Positions 42,507 through 52,447 are shown, numbered from the stretch's first letter. The stretch: 64,000 bases of DNA from Bacillus sp. JCM 19034 (GCF_001310635.1 NZ_BAXR01000011.1:16420-80419), one strand, 5' to 3'. The notes: generated from the letters alone by a model not told the origin. Numbers and translations are program-made.

Positions 42507-42945
42507 TCTAAATCCCCCTTTCGCTAGGATAATACAGCATATGTAAACAAAAAGATATGACTGTCTTATTAGCGGATAATATAAAAAAACGGTCAAATGA
42601 ATTAAGGTCAAATGTTAGAGAGGGGTTGGCCAGGAAGTAGGTTAGGCGTTTGTCATCTAACCTTAAAATGTCTTAAATGAGCTCGAATCATGCTTGTCAT
42701 GACATTAATCGTTGTACTTATCATAAAGGTAACCGAACTAAAAAAGGCCCAACCGTGAATGTTTGAATTCAGTATCTATGAGAACGATAATTATATTGGA
42801 GATATCGATATTTCATAAAAGATACGTGTAGAATAGAATCGTAGGAGGCGTCTGCTCCGCCCGTTATACGCTTGTCTTATAAAAAACCTCGACAGGCCCT
42901 GTAACTTGTAATTGCTTCGCACGACGCTTCTAGTAAATAGACACT
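42507..42945 (+). other. Gene-poor stretch
   Basis: It contains the upstream region of the YjcZ-type gene and a minus-strand frame of about 39 codons (42653-42770, with a membrane-like HGWAFFSSVTFMISTTINVM). That frame has no start codon and is probably a relic. No other gene is supported. Confidence 0.45.
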
Positions 42946-43035
42946 TTAGCGTTGCTTTTTAAAATAACGTCTATTGATAAAATAGAGGAACAGGAGAATG
43001 ACAATGATAAATGGTCCTTTTTGTCGTTGTAACAT
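42946..43035 (-). CDS. 29-residue membrane miniprotein
   Basis: MLQRQKGPFIIVILLFLYF followed by the basic tail INRRYFKKQR: one membrane segment with positive charges on both sides. GAAGGAG lies eight bases upstream of the ATG (43035), an excellent ribosome site. No family is recognised. Confidence 0.6.
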   Translation of the reverse strand: MLQRQKGPFIIVILLFLYFINRRYFKKQR

Positions 43036-43186
43036 TTCTTCAACTCCTTCATTTAAACATATTTATACATATGTAATATTTACAAAGCTTGACGTACGAT
43101 TAGCCTTCGCAAAAGTAGAATTAGGGGAATTCCATAGGAATCAACCGTTGTAGATAATAATAACTGTACTAGAGAGGAATTTTAGA

Positions 43187-43360
43187 ATGAGTAAGAAAAC
43201 CGTTATTCTTATTGCTTATGTAATAACACTGCTCTTCTTTTTAAGGAGTGTTGCACTAGTTCTTTTTGCAGAGGGTACTGGTGGTTATGGGATGATTATC
43301 TTATCTGCAGTTGTGATGACCATTTTATTAAGATGGTATTTAAAAGAGCGACGTAAATAA
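43187..43360 (+). CDS. 57-residue two-pass membrane protein
   Basis: MSKKTVILIAYVITLLFFL begins the first membrane segment; a short Gly-rich loop (AEGTGGYG), a second segment (MIILSAVVMTILL) and a basic tail (RWYLKERRK) follow. AGAGAGGA precedes ATG 43187. No known family is recognised. It lies directly upstream of the relict insertion element. Confidence 0.6.
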   Translation: MSKKTVILIAYVITLLFFLRSVALVLFAEGTGGYGMIILSAVVMTILLRWYLKERRK

Positions 43361-43425
43361 TAATTAAAAATAAAAGAGCATCGAATGATGCTCAGGATGT
43401 GAGGGAGCTACATTGGTAGCTCCCA

Positions 43426-43472
43426 GCCTGTCGACAAAGTCTCGCAAAAGCGAGGCAGTCGACAGGCTTTTT
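43426..43472 (+). terminator. Strong hairpin at the left end of the IS relic
   Basis: GCCTGTCGAC pairs with GTCGACAGGC, with an inner CTCGC/GCGAG hairpin, followed by TTTTTT. It probably shields the transposase gene from outside transcription. Confidence 0.75.
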
Positions 43473-43659
43473 TATTGCCAGGAAATCGTCCTCCGACCAC
43501 GCTACCGGGATGGGGGCACGCTTTGGGCAGGAATCGGCCCTCCCATCCCGTCCGCTTTGTCTAGTGCCAAAAAGGAAATTGCATTCTTCTCAAATAAGAG
43601 ATAGAAGTCCAATTTTTATCTATAATATAAGTAAAAAAAGGGACAGAAGTGGACAGACA

Positions 43660-44046
43660 ATGATGTCAAAAAAGGTGGAAGATAAGCGGATGCAAATGGA
43701 GATGGTCTGGATTGAAAAGCTAGTTCCAAGAAGACCAGGACGTCCAAGTATCGATCCAGTTGTCTTAGTGAAAATGGTGTTTATTCAATATACCTTCGGT
43801 ATTCGGTCGATTCTCCAGACGATCAAAGAGATTGAAACGAATGTGGCCTATCGTTGGTTTTTAGGTTTTGGATTTGTGCAAGCGATGCTTGTTTTTGCTG
43901 CCATGAACCTAAAAAAATTAGCCAACTGGCACTGGAGAAACACACATCCTCCAGTGTCACCAACAGAAAATAGAAGAAATAACGTTAAAACGCCTTTAAG
44001 AATCAACTCTCAAAGGCGTTTTGTCTACGGTCTGAGAGCTACATAG
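43660..44046 (+). pseudogene. IS1182-family transposase with two internal deletions
   Basis: About 128 codons. The N-terminus (MMSKKVEDKRMQMEMVWIEKLVP) and the block GRPSIDPVVLVKMVFIQYTF are typical of IS1182 transposases, as is GIRSILQTIKEIETN. The part expected between LVP and GRPSIDP is missing, and after FLGFGF the frame jumps to the C-terminal VQAMLVFAAMNLKKLANW, so the DDE catalytic core is absent. Both junctions keep the reading frame. The gene ends with its own hairpin (AAAACGCCTTT/AAAGGCGTTTT, 43987-44022). Confidence 0.8.
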
Positions 44047-44087
44047 TAGGTAGCTCCTCTTAGATTATAAATATTTAATGATAAGGA

Positions 44088-44124
44088 AAAAGGGAACAAA
44101 ATGGAGTACATTTTGTTCCCTTTT
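44088..44124. terminator. Bidirectional terminator beside the second YjcZ-type gene
   Basis: A perfect 15-base stem (AAAAGGGAACAAAAT/ATTTTGTTCCCTTTT) with a seven-base loop. Confidence 0.85.
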
Positions 44125-44133
44125 CTTCTAGCC

Positions 44134-44271
44134 TTACCGATACCAGCTAGCCCCTAGTATAATGAGAAGAATCACTAATACAACAATTAACGCAAACCCA
44201 AAACCACTTCCATAGCGGCGTGGTGGTGGTGGACAACAGTAACCACCATACCATGGTCTATAGTAGCCCAT
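44134..44271 (-). CDS. YjcZ-family sporulation miniprotein (45 aa)
   Basis: MGYYRPWYGGYCCPPPPRR followed by a Gly-rich turn and the membrane segment FALIVVLVILLIILGASWY. The double Cys and Pro run in the head are unusual for the family, and the CCPPPP stretch suggests a metal- or disulfide-bound head. AAAGGTGGTG precedes the ATG at 44271. Confidence 0.85.
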   Translation of the reverse strand: MGYYRPWYGGYCCPPPPRRYGSGFGFALIVVLVILLIILGASWYR

Positions 44272-44302
44272 GTATAACACCACCTTTCATAAGGATATAC
44301 TA

Positions 44303-44311
44303 TACCTTATG
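44303..44311 (-). promoter_or_regulatory. Possible sigma-K -10 element
   Basis: On the minus strand CATAAGGTA fits the sigma-K -10 consensus CATA-N3-TA about 32 bases upstream of the 45-residue YjcZ-type gene. No good -35 was found. Confidence 0.35.
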
Positions 44312-44410
44312 TGTTAAATGGAAAAACGAGCTAGGTATGTGCGGAATATATGAAAAAAATTCGTTATATTTCTAATGGAAAAAGCATAGTTTAGGTAACA
44401 GATTGCGAGA

Positions 44411-45034
44411 TTAATGTATTGTCCGGAAAAGGCCGACAACTTTACCTAAAACTTTGCAATCTTTTAAAATAATAGGCTCCATCGATGAGTTTTCTGGTTG
44501 TAAGCGGATATAATCCTTTTCTTTAAAAAACCTTTTTACCGTTGCTTCATCTTCTTCAGTCATAGCGACGATAATATCGCCATTATTAGCAGATTGCTGT
44601 TGACGGACGATGACCATATCACCATCATAAATACCTGCTTCTATCATACTTTCACCGACGACAGAAAGTGCATATGTATTATCACTAGTTGCTAGATGAT
44701 CCGGTAACGGGATGTAATCCTCTACATTTTCAATGGCTGTAATTGGAAGACCCGCAGTGACTTTACCGATAACTGGTACATAATTAGTTGATCGTTCTTT
44801 AACGAAAGCTTCATTTGTTTCAAGGTCTAAAATTTCAATTGCTCTGGGCTTTGTAGGGTCACGGCGGATGATCCCTTTCTTTTCTAAGCGTGACAAATGC
44901 CCATGGACAGTAGAACTTGAGGCAAGGCCGACTGCTTCACCAATTTCACGAACGGAAGGTGGATAGCCTTTCTTTTTTACTTCTACTTTAATGAAATCTA
45001 AAATCTCTTGTTGTCGTTTTGATAGTTTCGACAA
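44411..45034 (-). CDS. lexA: SOS repressor LexA
   Basis: Repressor of DNA-damage genes. The N-terminal winged helix has [20 protein letters not shown]. The self-cleavage bond is the Ala-Gly of [10 protein letters not shown], the catalytic serine is in [10 protein letters not shown] and the lysine in [13 protein letters not shown] 45034 is preferred over GTG 45043 because GAGGTG upstream is correctly spaced and the protein then starts MSKLSKRQQ as in relatives. It is divergent from the SOS gene yneA, with shared control sites between them. Confidence 0.95.
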   Translation of the reverse strand: MSKLSKRQQEILDFIKVEVKKKGYPPSVREIGEAVGLASSSTVHGHLSRLEKKGIIRRDPTKPRAIEILDLETNEAFVKERSTNYVPVIGKVTAGLPITAIENVEDYIPLPDHLATSDNTYALSVVGESMIEAGIYDGDMVIVRQQQSANNGDIIVAMTEEDEATVKRFFKEKDYIRLQPENSSMEPIILKDCKVLGKVVGLFRTIH

Positions 45035-45070
45035 TGATAGCACCTCATTTCTTCTTACCTATTTAACTAA

Positions 45071-45099
45071 ATTGTACCATGCGAACATACGTAATGCAA
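45071..45099 (-). promoter_or_regulatory. lexA promoter with SOS box
   Basis: On the minus strand -35 TTGCAT (45094-45099), 17-base spacer, -10 TACAAT (45071-45076). The SOS-like CGAACATACGTAAT (plus strand 45082-45095) fills the spacer, so LexA would repress its own gene. Confidence 0.65.
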
Positions 45100-45119
45100 A
45101 CATTAGTTCTGAAAAAACG

Positions 45120-45149
45120 TTGACAAGAAACGTGTGTTCGTATTAATAT
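45120..45149 (+). promoter_or_regulatory. yneA promoter with SOS box
   Basis: -35 TTGACA (45120-45125), 18-base spacer, -10 TAATAT (45144-45149). The spacer holds GAAACGTGTGTTCG (45127-45140), on the minus strand an exact match to CGAACRNRYGTTYC. Confidence 0.8.
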
Positions 45150-45155
45150 AGTTTA

Positions 45156-45169
45156 CGAACAAACATTCT
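45156..45169 (+). promoter_or_regulatory. Third SOS-like box before yneA
   Basis: CGAACAAACATTCT matches the SOS box with two changes in the right half. It lies just downstream of the yneA -10 and could tighten repression. Confidence 0.5.
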
Positions 45170-45186
45170 CATAGGGGGCAATTATT

Positions 45187-46019
<833 letters not shown>

Positions 46020-46091
46020 GCTAACTACTTGAAAGTATGTCAATTATTCGTGTAGAGTAGAATGTGTGTTTTAGAAAAAGGGGTGTTTGAC

Positions 46092-46328
46092 ATGCTTTCA
46101 AAAAAGCAAATTGATCGAATAAATGAATTATCTAAAAAAAGTAAATCAGTAGGATTGACGTCAAAAGAAGTGAAGGAGCAAAAGGAATTGCGAGAAGCTT
46201 ATATTCAGACGTTTCGTCAATCATTTAAACAACAACTTCATCAAGTCAAGGTCGTTGATGAAAAAGGAAATGATGTAACTCCAAATGCATTAAAGGAAAG
46301 TAAGAAAAATAAAGGACAACTACATTAA
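46092..46328 (+). CDS. ynzC: YnzC, DUF896 protein
   Basis: A 78-residue helical protein of the DUF896 (UPF0291) family, last gene of the yneA-yneB-ynzC SOS operon in B. subtilis. It has KKQIDRINELSKKSKSVGLT and VVDEKGNDVTPNAL. AAAGGGGTG before ATG 46092 fixes the start over the upstream ATG 46062. Confidence 0.93.
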   Translation: MLSKKQIDRINELSKKSKSVGLTSKEVKEQKELREAYIQTFRQSFKQQLHQVKVVDEKGNDVTPNALKESKKNKGQLH

Positions 46329-46338
46329 ATAAAGGGAA

Positions 46339-46380
46339 GGCTGTTGAATGATGTGCATCATCATTCAATAGCTTTTTTTC
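46339..46380 (+). terminator. Terminator after ynzC
   Basis: GCTGTTGAATGATG pairs with CATCATTCAATAGC, followed by seven T. Confidence 0.85.
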
Positions 46381-46644
46381 GTAAATTAACGTTGTAACAT
46401 AAATCATGATTTCTATGTTTTTTCATAAAATCTCTTTACTTTTTAATTTGTTATATATTTAAGAACAAGTTATGTTAAACAAGTAAAACATTGATAAATA
46501 GTTTATGAAAATGTTAATATATTAACAGAAAACGCTTTTATTATTCAAATCTAATGAATAATGCTTGTGAAAATGTTGCAGAAAGTATATCATGATTACG
46601 TGAGTGAGTATTCTGTAAATTTAGGAAGGTAGGTTAAAGAAACA
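46381..46644 (+). other. AT-rich upstream region of tkt
   Basis: A 264-base leader with no gene. It holds a cre-like AGAAAACGCTTTTA (46527-46540, two to three changes from the CcpA consensus) and the promoter at 46565-46593. Confidence 0.4.
46565..46593 (+). promoter_or_regulatory. Probable sigma-A promoter of tkt
   Basis: -35 TTGTGA (46565-46570), 17-base spacer, -10 TATCAT (46588-46593). Confidence 0.45.
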
Positions 46645-48645
46645 ATGTCAAGACAAACCGAGTATTTAGCAATTAACACGATTCGTACACTTTCAATTGA
46701 CAGTATTGAAAAGGCAAATTCTGGTCATCCAGGAATGCCGATGGGGGCTGCTCCAATGGCATTTAGCCTTTGGACAAACTTTATGAATCATAACCCTTCA
46801 AATCCTTCATGGGCTAACCGTGACCGTTTTGTATTATCTGCAGGACATGGTTCAATGTTATTGTACAGCCTTTTACACTTAACTGGTTACGATGTGTCAT
46901 TAGATGATTTAAAGGAATTCCGTCAATGGGGAAGTAAAACACCAGGACACCCTGAATATGGGCATACACCAGGCGTTGAAGCAACAACTGGTCCACTTGG
47001 ACAAGGTGTCGCGATGGCTGTAGGTATGGCAATGGCTGAACGCCACTTGGCAGACACTTACAATACAGATGACTACACAATCGTTGATCACTTTACATAT
47101 TCGATTTGCGGTGATGGGGATTTAATGGAAGGTGTTTCCGCAGAAGCTGCTTCATTAGCAGGACACTTAAAATTAGGAAGACTTATCGTTCTTTATGATT
47201 CAAACGACATTTCACTTGATGGTGATTTACACTTATCGTTCTCTGAGAGCGTTGAGGATCGTTATAAAGCATACGGATGGCAAGTTATTCGTGTGGAAGA
47301 TGGAAACGATCTTGATGAAATTAATCGTGCCATTGAAGAAGCGAAAAACGATGAGCGTCCAACATTGATTGAAGTAAAAACAACAATCGGTTTTGGGTCT
47401 CCAAATAAATCTGGTAAATCGGCTTCACACGGTTCTCCATTAGGAAAAGATGAAATCGCATTAACGAAAGCAGCTTATGAGTGGTCTTTCGAAGAAGAAT
47501 TCCATGTTCCTGAAGAAGTAAAGGACTACTTTGCTGCGAAAAAGGCTGAAGGTGAAAAGAAAGAGCAGGAGTGGAATGGTCTTTTTGCTGAATATAAGAA
47601 AGCCAACCCTGAGCTTGCAGCACAATTTGAGCTAGCACAAAAAGGTGAGCTTCCTGAAGGATGGGATGCTGAGCTTCCGGTATATGAAGAAGGTTCAAGT
47701 ACGGCGACTCGTGCATCTTCAGGTGAAACGTTAAATGCCATTGCCAAAAAAGTTCCTCATTTATTTGGAGGTTCTGCAGATTTAGCTGGATCTAACAAAA
47801 CGTACATGAAGGATCTTGGAGACTATTCGCGTAACAATTATGCGGGCCGTAATATTTGGTTTGGTGTTCGAGAATTTGCGATGGGATCTGCTGTTAACGG
47901 TATGGCTTTACATGGTGGTGTTAAGGCATTCGGAGCAACATTCTTTGTATTCTCAGATTACTTGCGTCCAGCGATTCGCCTTGCTGCATTAATGAATCTT
48001 CCAGTTATATTTGTTTTCACACATGATAGTATTGCAGTTGGAGAAGATGGACCAACTCATGAGCCAGTCGAACAACTTGCTTCACTACGTGCAATGCCAG
48101 GACTTTCTGTTATCCGTCCTGGAGATGGAAATGAAACAGTAGCTGCATGGAAAGTAGCAGTGGAAAGCACAGATACTCCAACAGTCCTAGTGTTAACTCG
48201 TCAAAATTTAAAGACGTTAGCAGATACAAAAGAGCTTGCGTATGAAGGTGTGAAAAAAGGTGCTTATATTGCATCTAAATCTTCGCAAGCAGACGTAGAC
48301 GCACTTCTATTAGCTTCTGGTTCTGAAGTTCCATTAGCAGTAGAAGCACAAGAATTACTTGAAAAAGATGGCATTCATGTAAATGTCGTAAGTATGCCTA
48401 GCTGGGATCGCTTTGAAAAGCAACCACAATCATATAAAGATGAAGTCATTTCACCAAATGTAAAAGTACGCCTTGGCTTAGAAATGGGCTCTTCATTAGG
48501 GTGGGCAAAATACGTTGGTGACAATGGAGATGTTATCGCCATTGACCAATTTGGTGCATCAGCTCCAGGAGAAAAGATTATGAAAGAATATGGATTCTCT
48601 GCTGAAAATGTAGTAGCGAAGCTTAAAGCATTATTACAAAAATAA
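46645..48645 (+). CDS. tkt: Transketolase
   Basis: Thiamine-diphosphate enzyme of the pentose phosphate pathway that moves two-carbon units between sugar phosphates. Seen are [16 protein letters not shown], the ThDP motif [13 protein letters not shown]...NDISLDG, and the pyrimidine-domain region [16 protein letters not shown]. The length of 666 residues is normal. ATG 46645 follows GGAAGGTAGG. The codon choice (many highly used codons) fits a strongly expressed housekeeping gene. Confidence 0.97.
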   Translation: MSRQTEYLAINTIRTLSIDSIEKANSGHPGMPMGAAPMAFSLWTNFMNHNPSNPSWANRDRFVLSAGHGSMLLYSLLHLTGYDVSLDDLKEFRQWGSKTPGHPEYGHTPGVEATTGPLGQGVAMAVGMAMAERHLADTYNTDDYTIVDHFTYSICGDGDLMEGVSAEAASLAGHLKLGRLIVLYDSNDISLDGDLHLSFSESVEDRYKAYGWQVIRVEDGNDLDEINRAIEEAKNDERPTLIEVKTTIGFGSPNKSGKSASHGSPLGKDEIALTKAAYEWSFEEEFHVPEEVKDYFAAKKAEGEKKEQEWNGLFAEYKKANPELAAQFELAQKGELPEGWDAELPVYEEGSSTATRASSGETLNAIAKKVPHLFGGSADLAGSNKTYMKDLGDYSRNNYAGRNIWFGVREFAMGSAVNGMALHGGVKAFGATFFVFSDYLRPAIRLAALMNLPVIFVFTHDSIAVGEDGPTHEPVEQLASLRAMPGLSVIRPGDGNETVAAWKVAVESTDTPTVLVLTRQNLKTLADTKELAYEGVKKGAYIASKSSQADVDALLLASGSEVPLAVEAQELLEKDGIHVNVVSMPSWDRFEKQPQSYKDEVISPNVKVRLGLEMGSSLGWAKYVGDNGDVIAIDQFGASAPGEKIMKEYGFSAENVVAKLKALLQK

Positions 48646-48651
48646 GTATTT

Positions 48652-48690
48652 AAAAAAGCACTCTGAGTTATTATTCAGAGTGCTTTTTTC
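48652..48690 (+). terminator. Terminator after tkt
   Basis: AAAAAAGCACTCTGA pairs with TCAGAGTGCTTTTTT. Confidence 0.88.
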
Positions 48691-48798
48691 GTGTGCATCA
48701 TTTCGACAAAACTAGTGGTCCTCTGCTTCAGGTTCAGACAACTATTTCACATGCTTTTTGTATACTGAAGAAAACATGAACGAGAGGGTGTCCATGAA

Positions 48799-49245
48799 AT
48801 GAGACAATATGAATTATATATATTTGAGGAAAGTGTTGCTCAAGAGTATTATGGACAAGAATCAAAACTTTTTCATCTGTTTCTTGAATATGAAAACGCA
48901 GCACCGAAAAAAAAGGAAACGATTCGAAAACAAATAGAATACATTACAAAACCAATTCCTACCCTGTATATTCAGCAAAAAATAAAACAAGCCTTTAAAC
49001 ATTACAAAGGTTTTTCTTATTATAAGCATACGAACCTAATTGAATTAAAATCAGGGGGGAAAGCGGAGTTGATGATTGATAGCCAATCAATCTTTGTAAC
49101 GGCAAATGGAACTCCTGAGGTAGAAATGATGTTTTTTGAAGTTTTGCGCAAATGTGTACCGACGTTTTTTGCTTTTAGTGTGGAAGATAACCGTTACGGT
49201 TGGTTGAAGCCGATACAGCCACTTAAACGTTCTCATCCATTATAA
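48799..49245 (+). CDS. sirA: SirA, sporulation inhibitor of DnaA replication
   Basis: A 148-residue protein that in B. subtilis is made on entry into sporulation and binds domain I of DnaA to stop new rounds of replication. YFGRES-like YYGQESKLFHLF, IEYITKPIPTLYI, FFEVLRKCVPTFFAF and RYGWLKP match the family. The position between tkt and yneF is that of B. subtilis sirA (yneE). Confidence 0.88.
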   Translation: MRQYELYIFEESVAQEYYGQESKLFHLFLEYENAAPKKKETIRKQIEYITKPIPTLYIQQKIKQAFKHYKGFSYYKHTNLIELKSGGKAELMIDSQSIFVTANGTPEVEMMFFEVLRKCVPTFFAFSVEDNRYGWLKPIQPLKRSHPL

Positions 49246-49329
49246 GTTTTTTTTATAAAGCCTTTTAAATCACCATGCATTAAGATATAATAGGTAAGGT
49301 ATTTAGGCTAGAAGGAGGACGTTGGACGA

Positions 49330-49545
49330 ATGATTTGGCATATCCTTGGTTATACACTTGCGGTTGTAGCAGGTATAGCAATTGGTTTTTTCATTGCACG
49401 TAAGACGATGATGTCTTATTTAAAGAAAAATCCACCTATCAATGAACAAATGCTTCGTGTCATGATGATGCAAATGGGTCAAAATCCATCGCAAAAGAAA
49501 ATTAATCAAATGATGAAAGCCATGCAAAAGCAGCAAACTAAATAA
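49330..49545 (+). CDS. yneF: YneF, UPF0154 membrane protein
   Basis: A 71-residue protein with one N-terminal membrane segment ([18 protein letters not shown]) and a basic cytoplasmic tail with [18 protein letters not shown], the mark of UPF0154. AGAAGGAGG precedes ATG 49330. The function is unknown. Confidence 0.93.
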   Translation: MIWHILGYTLAVVAGIAIGFFIARKTMMSYLKKNPPINEQMLRVMMMQMGQNPSQKKINQMMKAMQKQQTK

Positions 49546-49643
49546 GGACAGGCCTAGCTTAAACTAGATTTAAACGTTGTTGCTCTTAGATTATACATGA
49601 CTTAATCATATTGCTTACTTTTTTTGTGGAATTATGACAAAAT

Positions 49644-49688
49644 AAACCACTTTTCCTCCTGATGATTAACTAGAAAAGTGGTTTTTTT
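49644..49688 (+). terminator. Terminator after yneF
   Basis: AAACCACTTTTC pairs with GAAAAGTGGTTT, followed by a T-run. Confidence 0.85.
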
Positions 49689-49744
49689 GTTGGATTGTTT
49701 TCTTTCTTCTATATATGAGGAAGCAAAAAAATGAGGAGGTCTTT

Positions 49745-50500
49745 ATGACAATTGATAACGCTGTCATTAACGCTTTATACGCCAATGTAGTTTTGTCTAT
49801 CATTATTCCCGTAACAGTTATCGTCTTTGCAAAAGTGAAATACAAAATATCTTTTAAAGTCTTATTAGTGGGGAGTATGACGTTTATCGTTTTTTCTCAG
49901 ATTTTAGAAAATATCGTGCATGTTCTTTTAATCGGTATTGGGGAAAACCCGGTATCATCCTTTATCATGCAACCTTATATTTTTGCCGTTTACGGACCGT
50001 TAATGGCGGGGATATTTGAGGAGACAGGAAGGTTTCTTGTACTATCATACATATTGAAAAAATATAGAGATTGGAAAGATGGCTTTTCTTTTGGTATTGG
50101 GCACGGTGGAATAGAGGTATTTATTATTTTAGGGATTTCAAGTATTGGCATGATTGCTCTAACGACCTTAATTAATGAAGGTTCTATTGCAGATCCAATT
50201 CTAGTTGAACAGCTCTCAGGGCTTAGTATGGGAACTTCGTTATTAGGTGCTCTAGAAAGAGTATTTGCTATGTGCTTACATATTGCATTATCAATTTTAA
50301 TCTTATATGGGATCAAAACTGCGAGAATTTCATTTCTGTTTTTAGCAATTGGTCTACACACTGTTTTTAATATTCCTGCAGGATTATATCAAGCAAATAT
50401 TTTAACGAATATCCTATTAATAGAAGTAATCATAGGGATTTTTGCAATTCTGGCAGTGATATTTATTATTAAATCTAAAAGGTTATTTGAAATTAAATGA
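49745..50500 (+). CDS. YhfC-family intramembrane protein
   Basis: About 251 residues with seven to eight membrane segments. The conserved motifs EETGRF, GIGHGGIE and a later GLHTVFNIPAG place it in the YhfC family, whose Glu/His pattern resembles CAAX-type (CPBP) intramembrane proteases. Protease activity is inferred. ATG 49745 follows GAGGAGG. Its neighbours (yneF, mnmH) give no hint of a substrate; in B. subtilis ccdA occupies this part of the cluster. Confidence 0.8.
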   Translation: MTIDNAVINALYANVVLSIIIPVTVIVFAKVKYKISFKVLLVGSMTFIVFSQILENIVHVLLIGIGENPVSSFIMQPYIFAVYGPLMAGIFEETGRFLVLSYILKKYRDWKDGFSFGIGHGGIEVFIILGISSIGMIALTTLINEGSIADPILVEQLSGLSMGTSLLGALERVFAMCLHIALSILILYGIKTARISFLFLAIGLHTVFNIPAGLYQANILTNILLIEVIIGIFAILAVIFIIKSKRLFEIK

Positions 50501-50702
50501 CTTCAAGAATGATTGATAAGGTTTATCTATAGCTCCGATACTCTTACAATACAGTCTACTAGTCATGATCTCACTGGACATGCTTTAGCTCGTATGGTAT
50601 ATTTATTCATTGAAAAGAGATTATAATACGTTCAAGGGCTTTGCCTTATTAAAACCCGTTGCCAAAGTGATGAATGCAACAATTGAATTAACGATAATCA
50701 AG

Positions 50703-50728
50703 CACCTCTATTGTTCGAGGTGTTTTTC
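50703..50728 (+). terminator. Terminator upstream of mnmH
   Basis: CACCTC pairs with GAGGTG, followed by TTTTT. The 200 bases before it hold no recognisable gene. Confidence 0.65.
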
Positions 50729-50771
50729 TACTTACAAGCATATCGGTTTTTACAAGGGAGGCTAACAGAGA

Positions 50772-51833
50772 ATGTCAACAGTTGAAGTGAAAACCGTCCA
50801 GTTAGAAGAAATATCTTACACGGATGATTTAATTATTGACGTACGTTCCCCAAAGGAATATGCTGAATATCGAATTCCTAATGCTGTTAATATACCTTTA
50901 TTTTCGAACGAAGAACGAGCGAAGGTAGGTACATATTATAAACAAAAAGGCAAAGAGGCAGCCGTCGATTTAGGTATGGAGCTTTTTGGACCAAAGGTTG
51001 CTTCCATCTTTCAAAAAGTGAAATCTTTAATTAAAGAGAACTCCAATCGCCGTGTCATTATTTATTGCTGGCGTGGTGGTATGAGAAGTAAAACCGTAAC
51101 AGGGATGCTCGGGTTAGTTGGGATTAACAGCTATCAATTAGTCGGAGGGATTCGTACTTTTAGGCAGTATGTTCAACAGCAGCTTGAAAGGGAAGCTGAG
51201 CAAGAACGACGATTCATCGTTATTGAAGGACATACTGGGACGGGAAAAACCGAGCTTTTGCATAGATTAGCGAAGGAAGGATATCCAGTCCTTGATTTAG
51301 AAGGGCTTGCAGGCCATCGCGGCTCTATTTTTGGTCATATTGGTTTACAACCTCGAAGTCAAAAGCAATTTGAGTATGAGTTGATTAGTAGTCTTAATGA
51401 ATTGAAGGGTGAGAAATATCTTATTATTGAAGGTGAAAGTAAAAGAATAGGACGAATTGTCTTACCATCGTTTATTTTAGATGGTAAAGAAACTGGTAGG
51501 CGGATTGAGCTACGTTATCCTTTTTGGTCAAGGGTAGAGCATATTTATCAAACGTATCAACCTGAGGAATACGAGGAACAAATAAAAGAAGCACTACAAA
51601 AATTATCGAAATTCATAACGAAGGAATTAAAAGAGGAAATAGATGTTCTTCTAACAGAAGAAAAATACAAGCTTTTGTTTGCTCGACTGTTAGAGCATTA
51701 TTATGACCCTAAATATGAATATACTTCTAAAAAGTATAAAGGGGACGTGGATAGAATTGATTATGCTTCATTTGATGAAGGATATAAGAAATTAAAGGAT
51801 TACATTAATCAATCTATCAGCTCCAAATCGTAA
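50772..51833 (+). CDS. mnmH: tRNA 2-selenouridine synthase MnmH
   Basis: Replaces sulfur with selenium (through a geranylated intermediate) in wobble 2-thiouridine of tRNA. The N-terminal rhodanese domain has the active cysteine in YCWRGGMRSK. The C-terminal half has a P-loop, EGHTGTGKTELL, and GLAGHRGSIFG. The length of 353 residues is normal. AGGGAGG precedes the ATG. A selD gene is not in the window, so selenium supply cannot be judged here. Confidence 0.93.
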   Translation: MSTVEVKTVQLEEISYTDDLIIDVRSPKEYAEYRIPNAVNIPLFSNEERAKVGTYYKQKGKEAAVDLGMELFGPKVASIFQKVKSLIKENSNRRVIIYCWRGGMRSKTVTGMLGLVGINSYQLVGGIRTFRQYVQQQLEREAEQERRFIVIEGHTGTGKTELLHRLAKEGYPVLDLEGLAGHRGSIFGHIGLQPRSQKQFEYELISSLNELKGEKYLIIEGESKRIGRIVLPSFILDGKETGRRIELRYPFWSRVEHIYQTYQPEEYEEQIKEALQKLSKFITKELKEEIDVLLTEEKYKLLFARLLEHYYDPKYEYTSKKYKGDVDRIDYASFDEGYKKLKDYINQSISSKS

Positions 51834-51859
51834 AATGAGAGGTAAGTGAGGTGAGCATC

Positions 51860-52357
51860 ATGAATGAAATATATATTTGGCTGACTACGTTTGGGGCAAT
51901 TGGCATGGCTATATTGGCACTTTTCATTAGATTAAAAGCGATAAAACATCCTGCAACGATAAAGAAAATTATTTTGCCACCACTTTTTATGTCGACAGGA
52001 TTTATTATGTTTTTGTATGAACCAGCTCGACCAAGTACGCTTCAAGTGATGGAAGCTATCGCTGTAGGGCTAATCTTTTCTATTTTTCTAATTAAAACGT
52101 CAACATTTGAAATTCGGAATCAGCAAATTTATTTAAAACGTTCAAAAGCATTCGTATTCATATTAATGGGTTTACTTGTTATTCGCATAATATTTAAGCT
52201 TATCATCGGCGATTCGATTATTGTTGAGGAGCTTGCAGGCATGTTTTTCTTATTGGCATATGGAATGATTGTCCCTTGGAGGATTTCAATGCTCATGAAA
52301 TATCGTAAGTTGGAGAAACAATTAAAGGCGGGGTTTGCGGTTACAGCTGAAACATAG
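51860..52357 (+). CDS. ccdC: CcdC-family membrane protein
   Basis: About 165 residues with four to five membrane segments. LPPLFMSTGFIMFLYEPARPS and the C-terminal WRISMLMKYRKLEKQ match CcdC (YneJ), which lies near ccdA in B. subtilis, although ccdA itself is not present here. GAGGTG just before supports ATG 51860 over GTG 51851. The function is unknown. Confidence 0.85.
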   Translation: MNEIYIWLTTFGAIGMAILALFIRLKAIKHPATIKKIILPPLFMSTGFIMFLYEPARPSTLQVMEAIAVGLIFSIFLIKTSTFEIRNQQIYLKRSKAFVFILMGLLVIRIIFKLIIGDSIIVEELAGMFFLLAYGMIVPWRISMLMKYRKLEKQLKAGFAVTAET

Positions 52358-52411
52358 AAAGAATTTGATTAGGGCACACAGATTACCACTAGGACATCTA
52401 ATAAATATATC

Positions 52412-52447
52412 AAAATCTCATCATAGACACGTTCTATGATGAGATTT
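52412..52447. terminator. Bidirectional terminator between ccdC and yneK
   Basis: AAATCTCATCATAGA pairs with TTCTATGATGAGATTT (one G-U or bulge) between converging genes; it overlaps the last codons of yneK. Confidence 0.75.

Larger units (their letters stand above)
43401..44060 (+). mobile_element. Deleted IS1182-type insertion element
   Basis: About 660 bases bounded by imperfect terminal inverted repeats of roughly 40 bases: the left starts GAGGGAGCTAC at 43401, the right, read inward on the minus strand, starts GAGGAGCTACC at about 44060. Inner parts GTAGCTCCCAGCCTGTCGAC and GTAGCTCTCAGACCGTAGAC match at most positions. The inside encodes only the ends of a transposase. A full IS1182 element is about 1.6-1.8 kb, so roughly 1 kb is gone. 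It would need a transposase in trans to move. Confidence 0.65.

Noticed and set aside
42653..42770. A membrane-like minus-strand frame of about 39 codons
   Set aside because: No start codon and an in-frame stop just upstream; treated as a relic inside the gene-poor stretch.
46527..46540. A CcpA cre site before tkt
   Set aside because: AGAAAACGCTTTTA departs from the consensus at two to three positions, including both ends; kept only as a remark.
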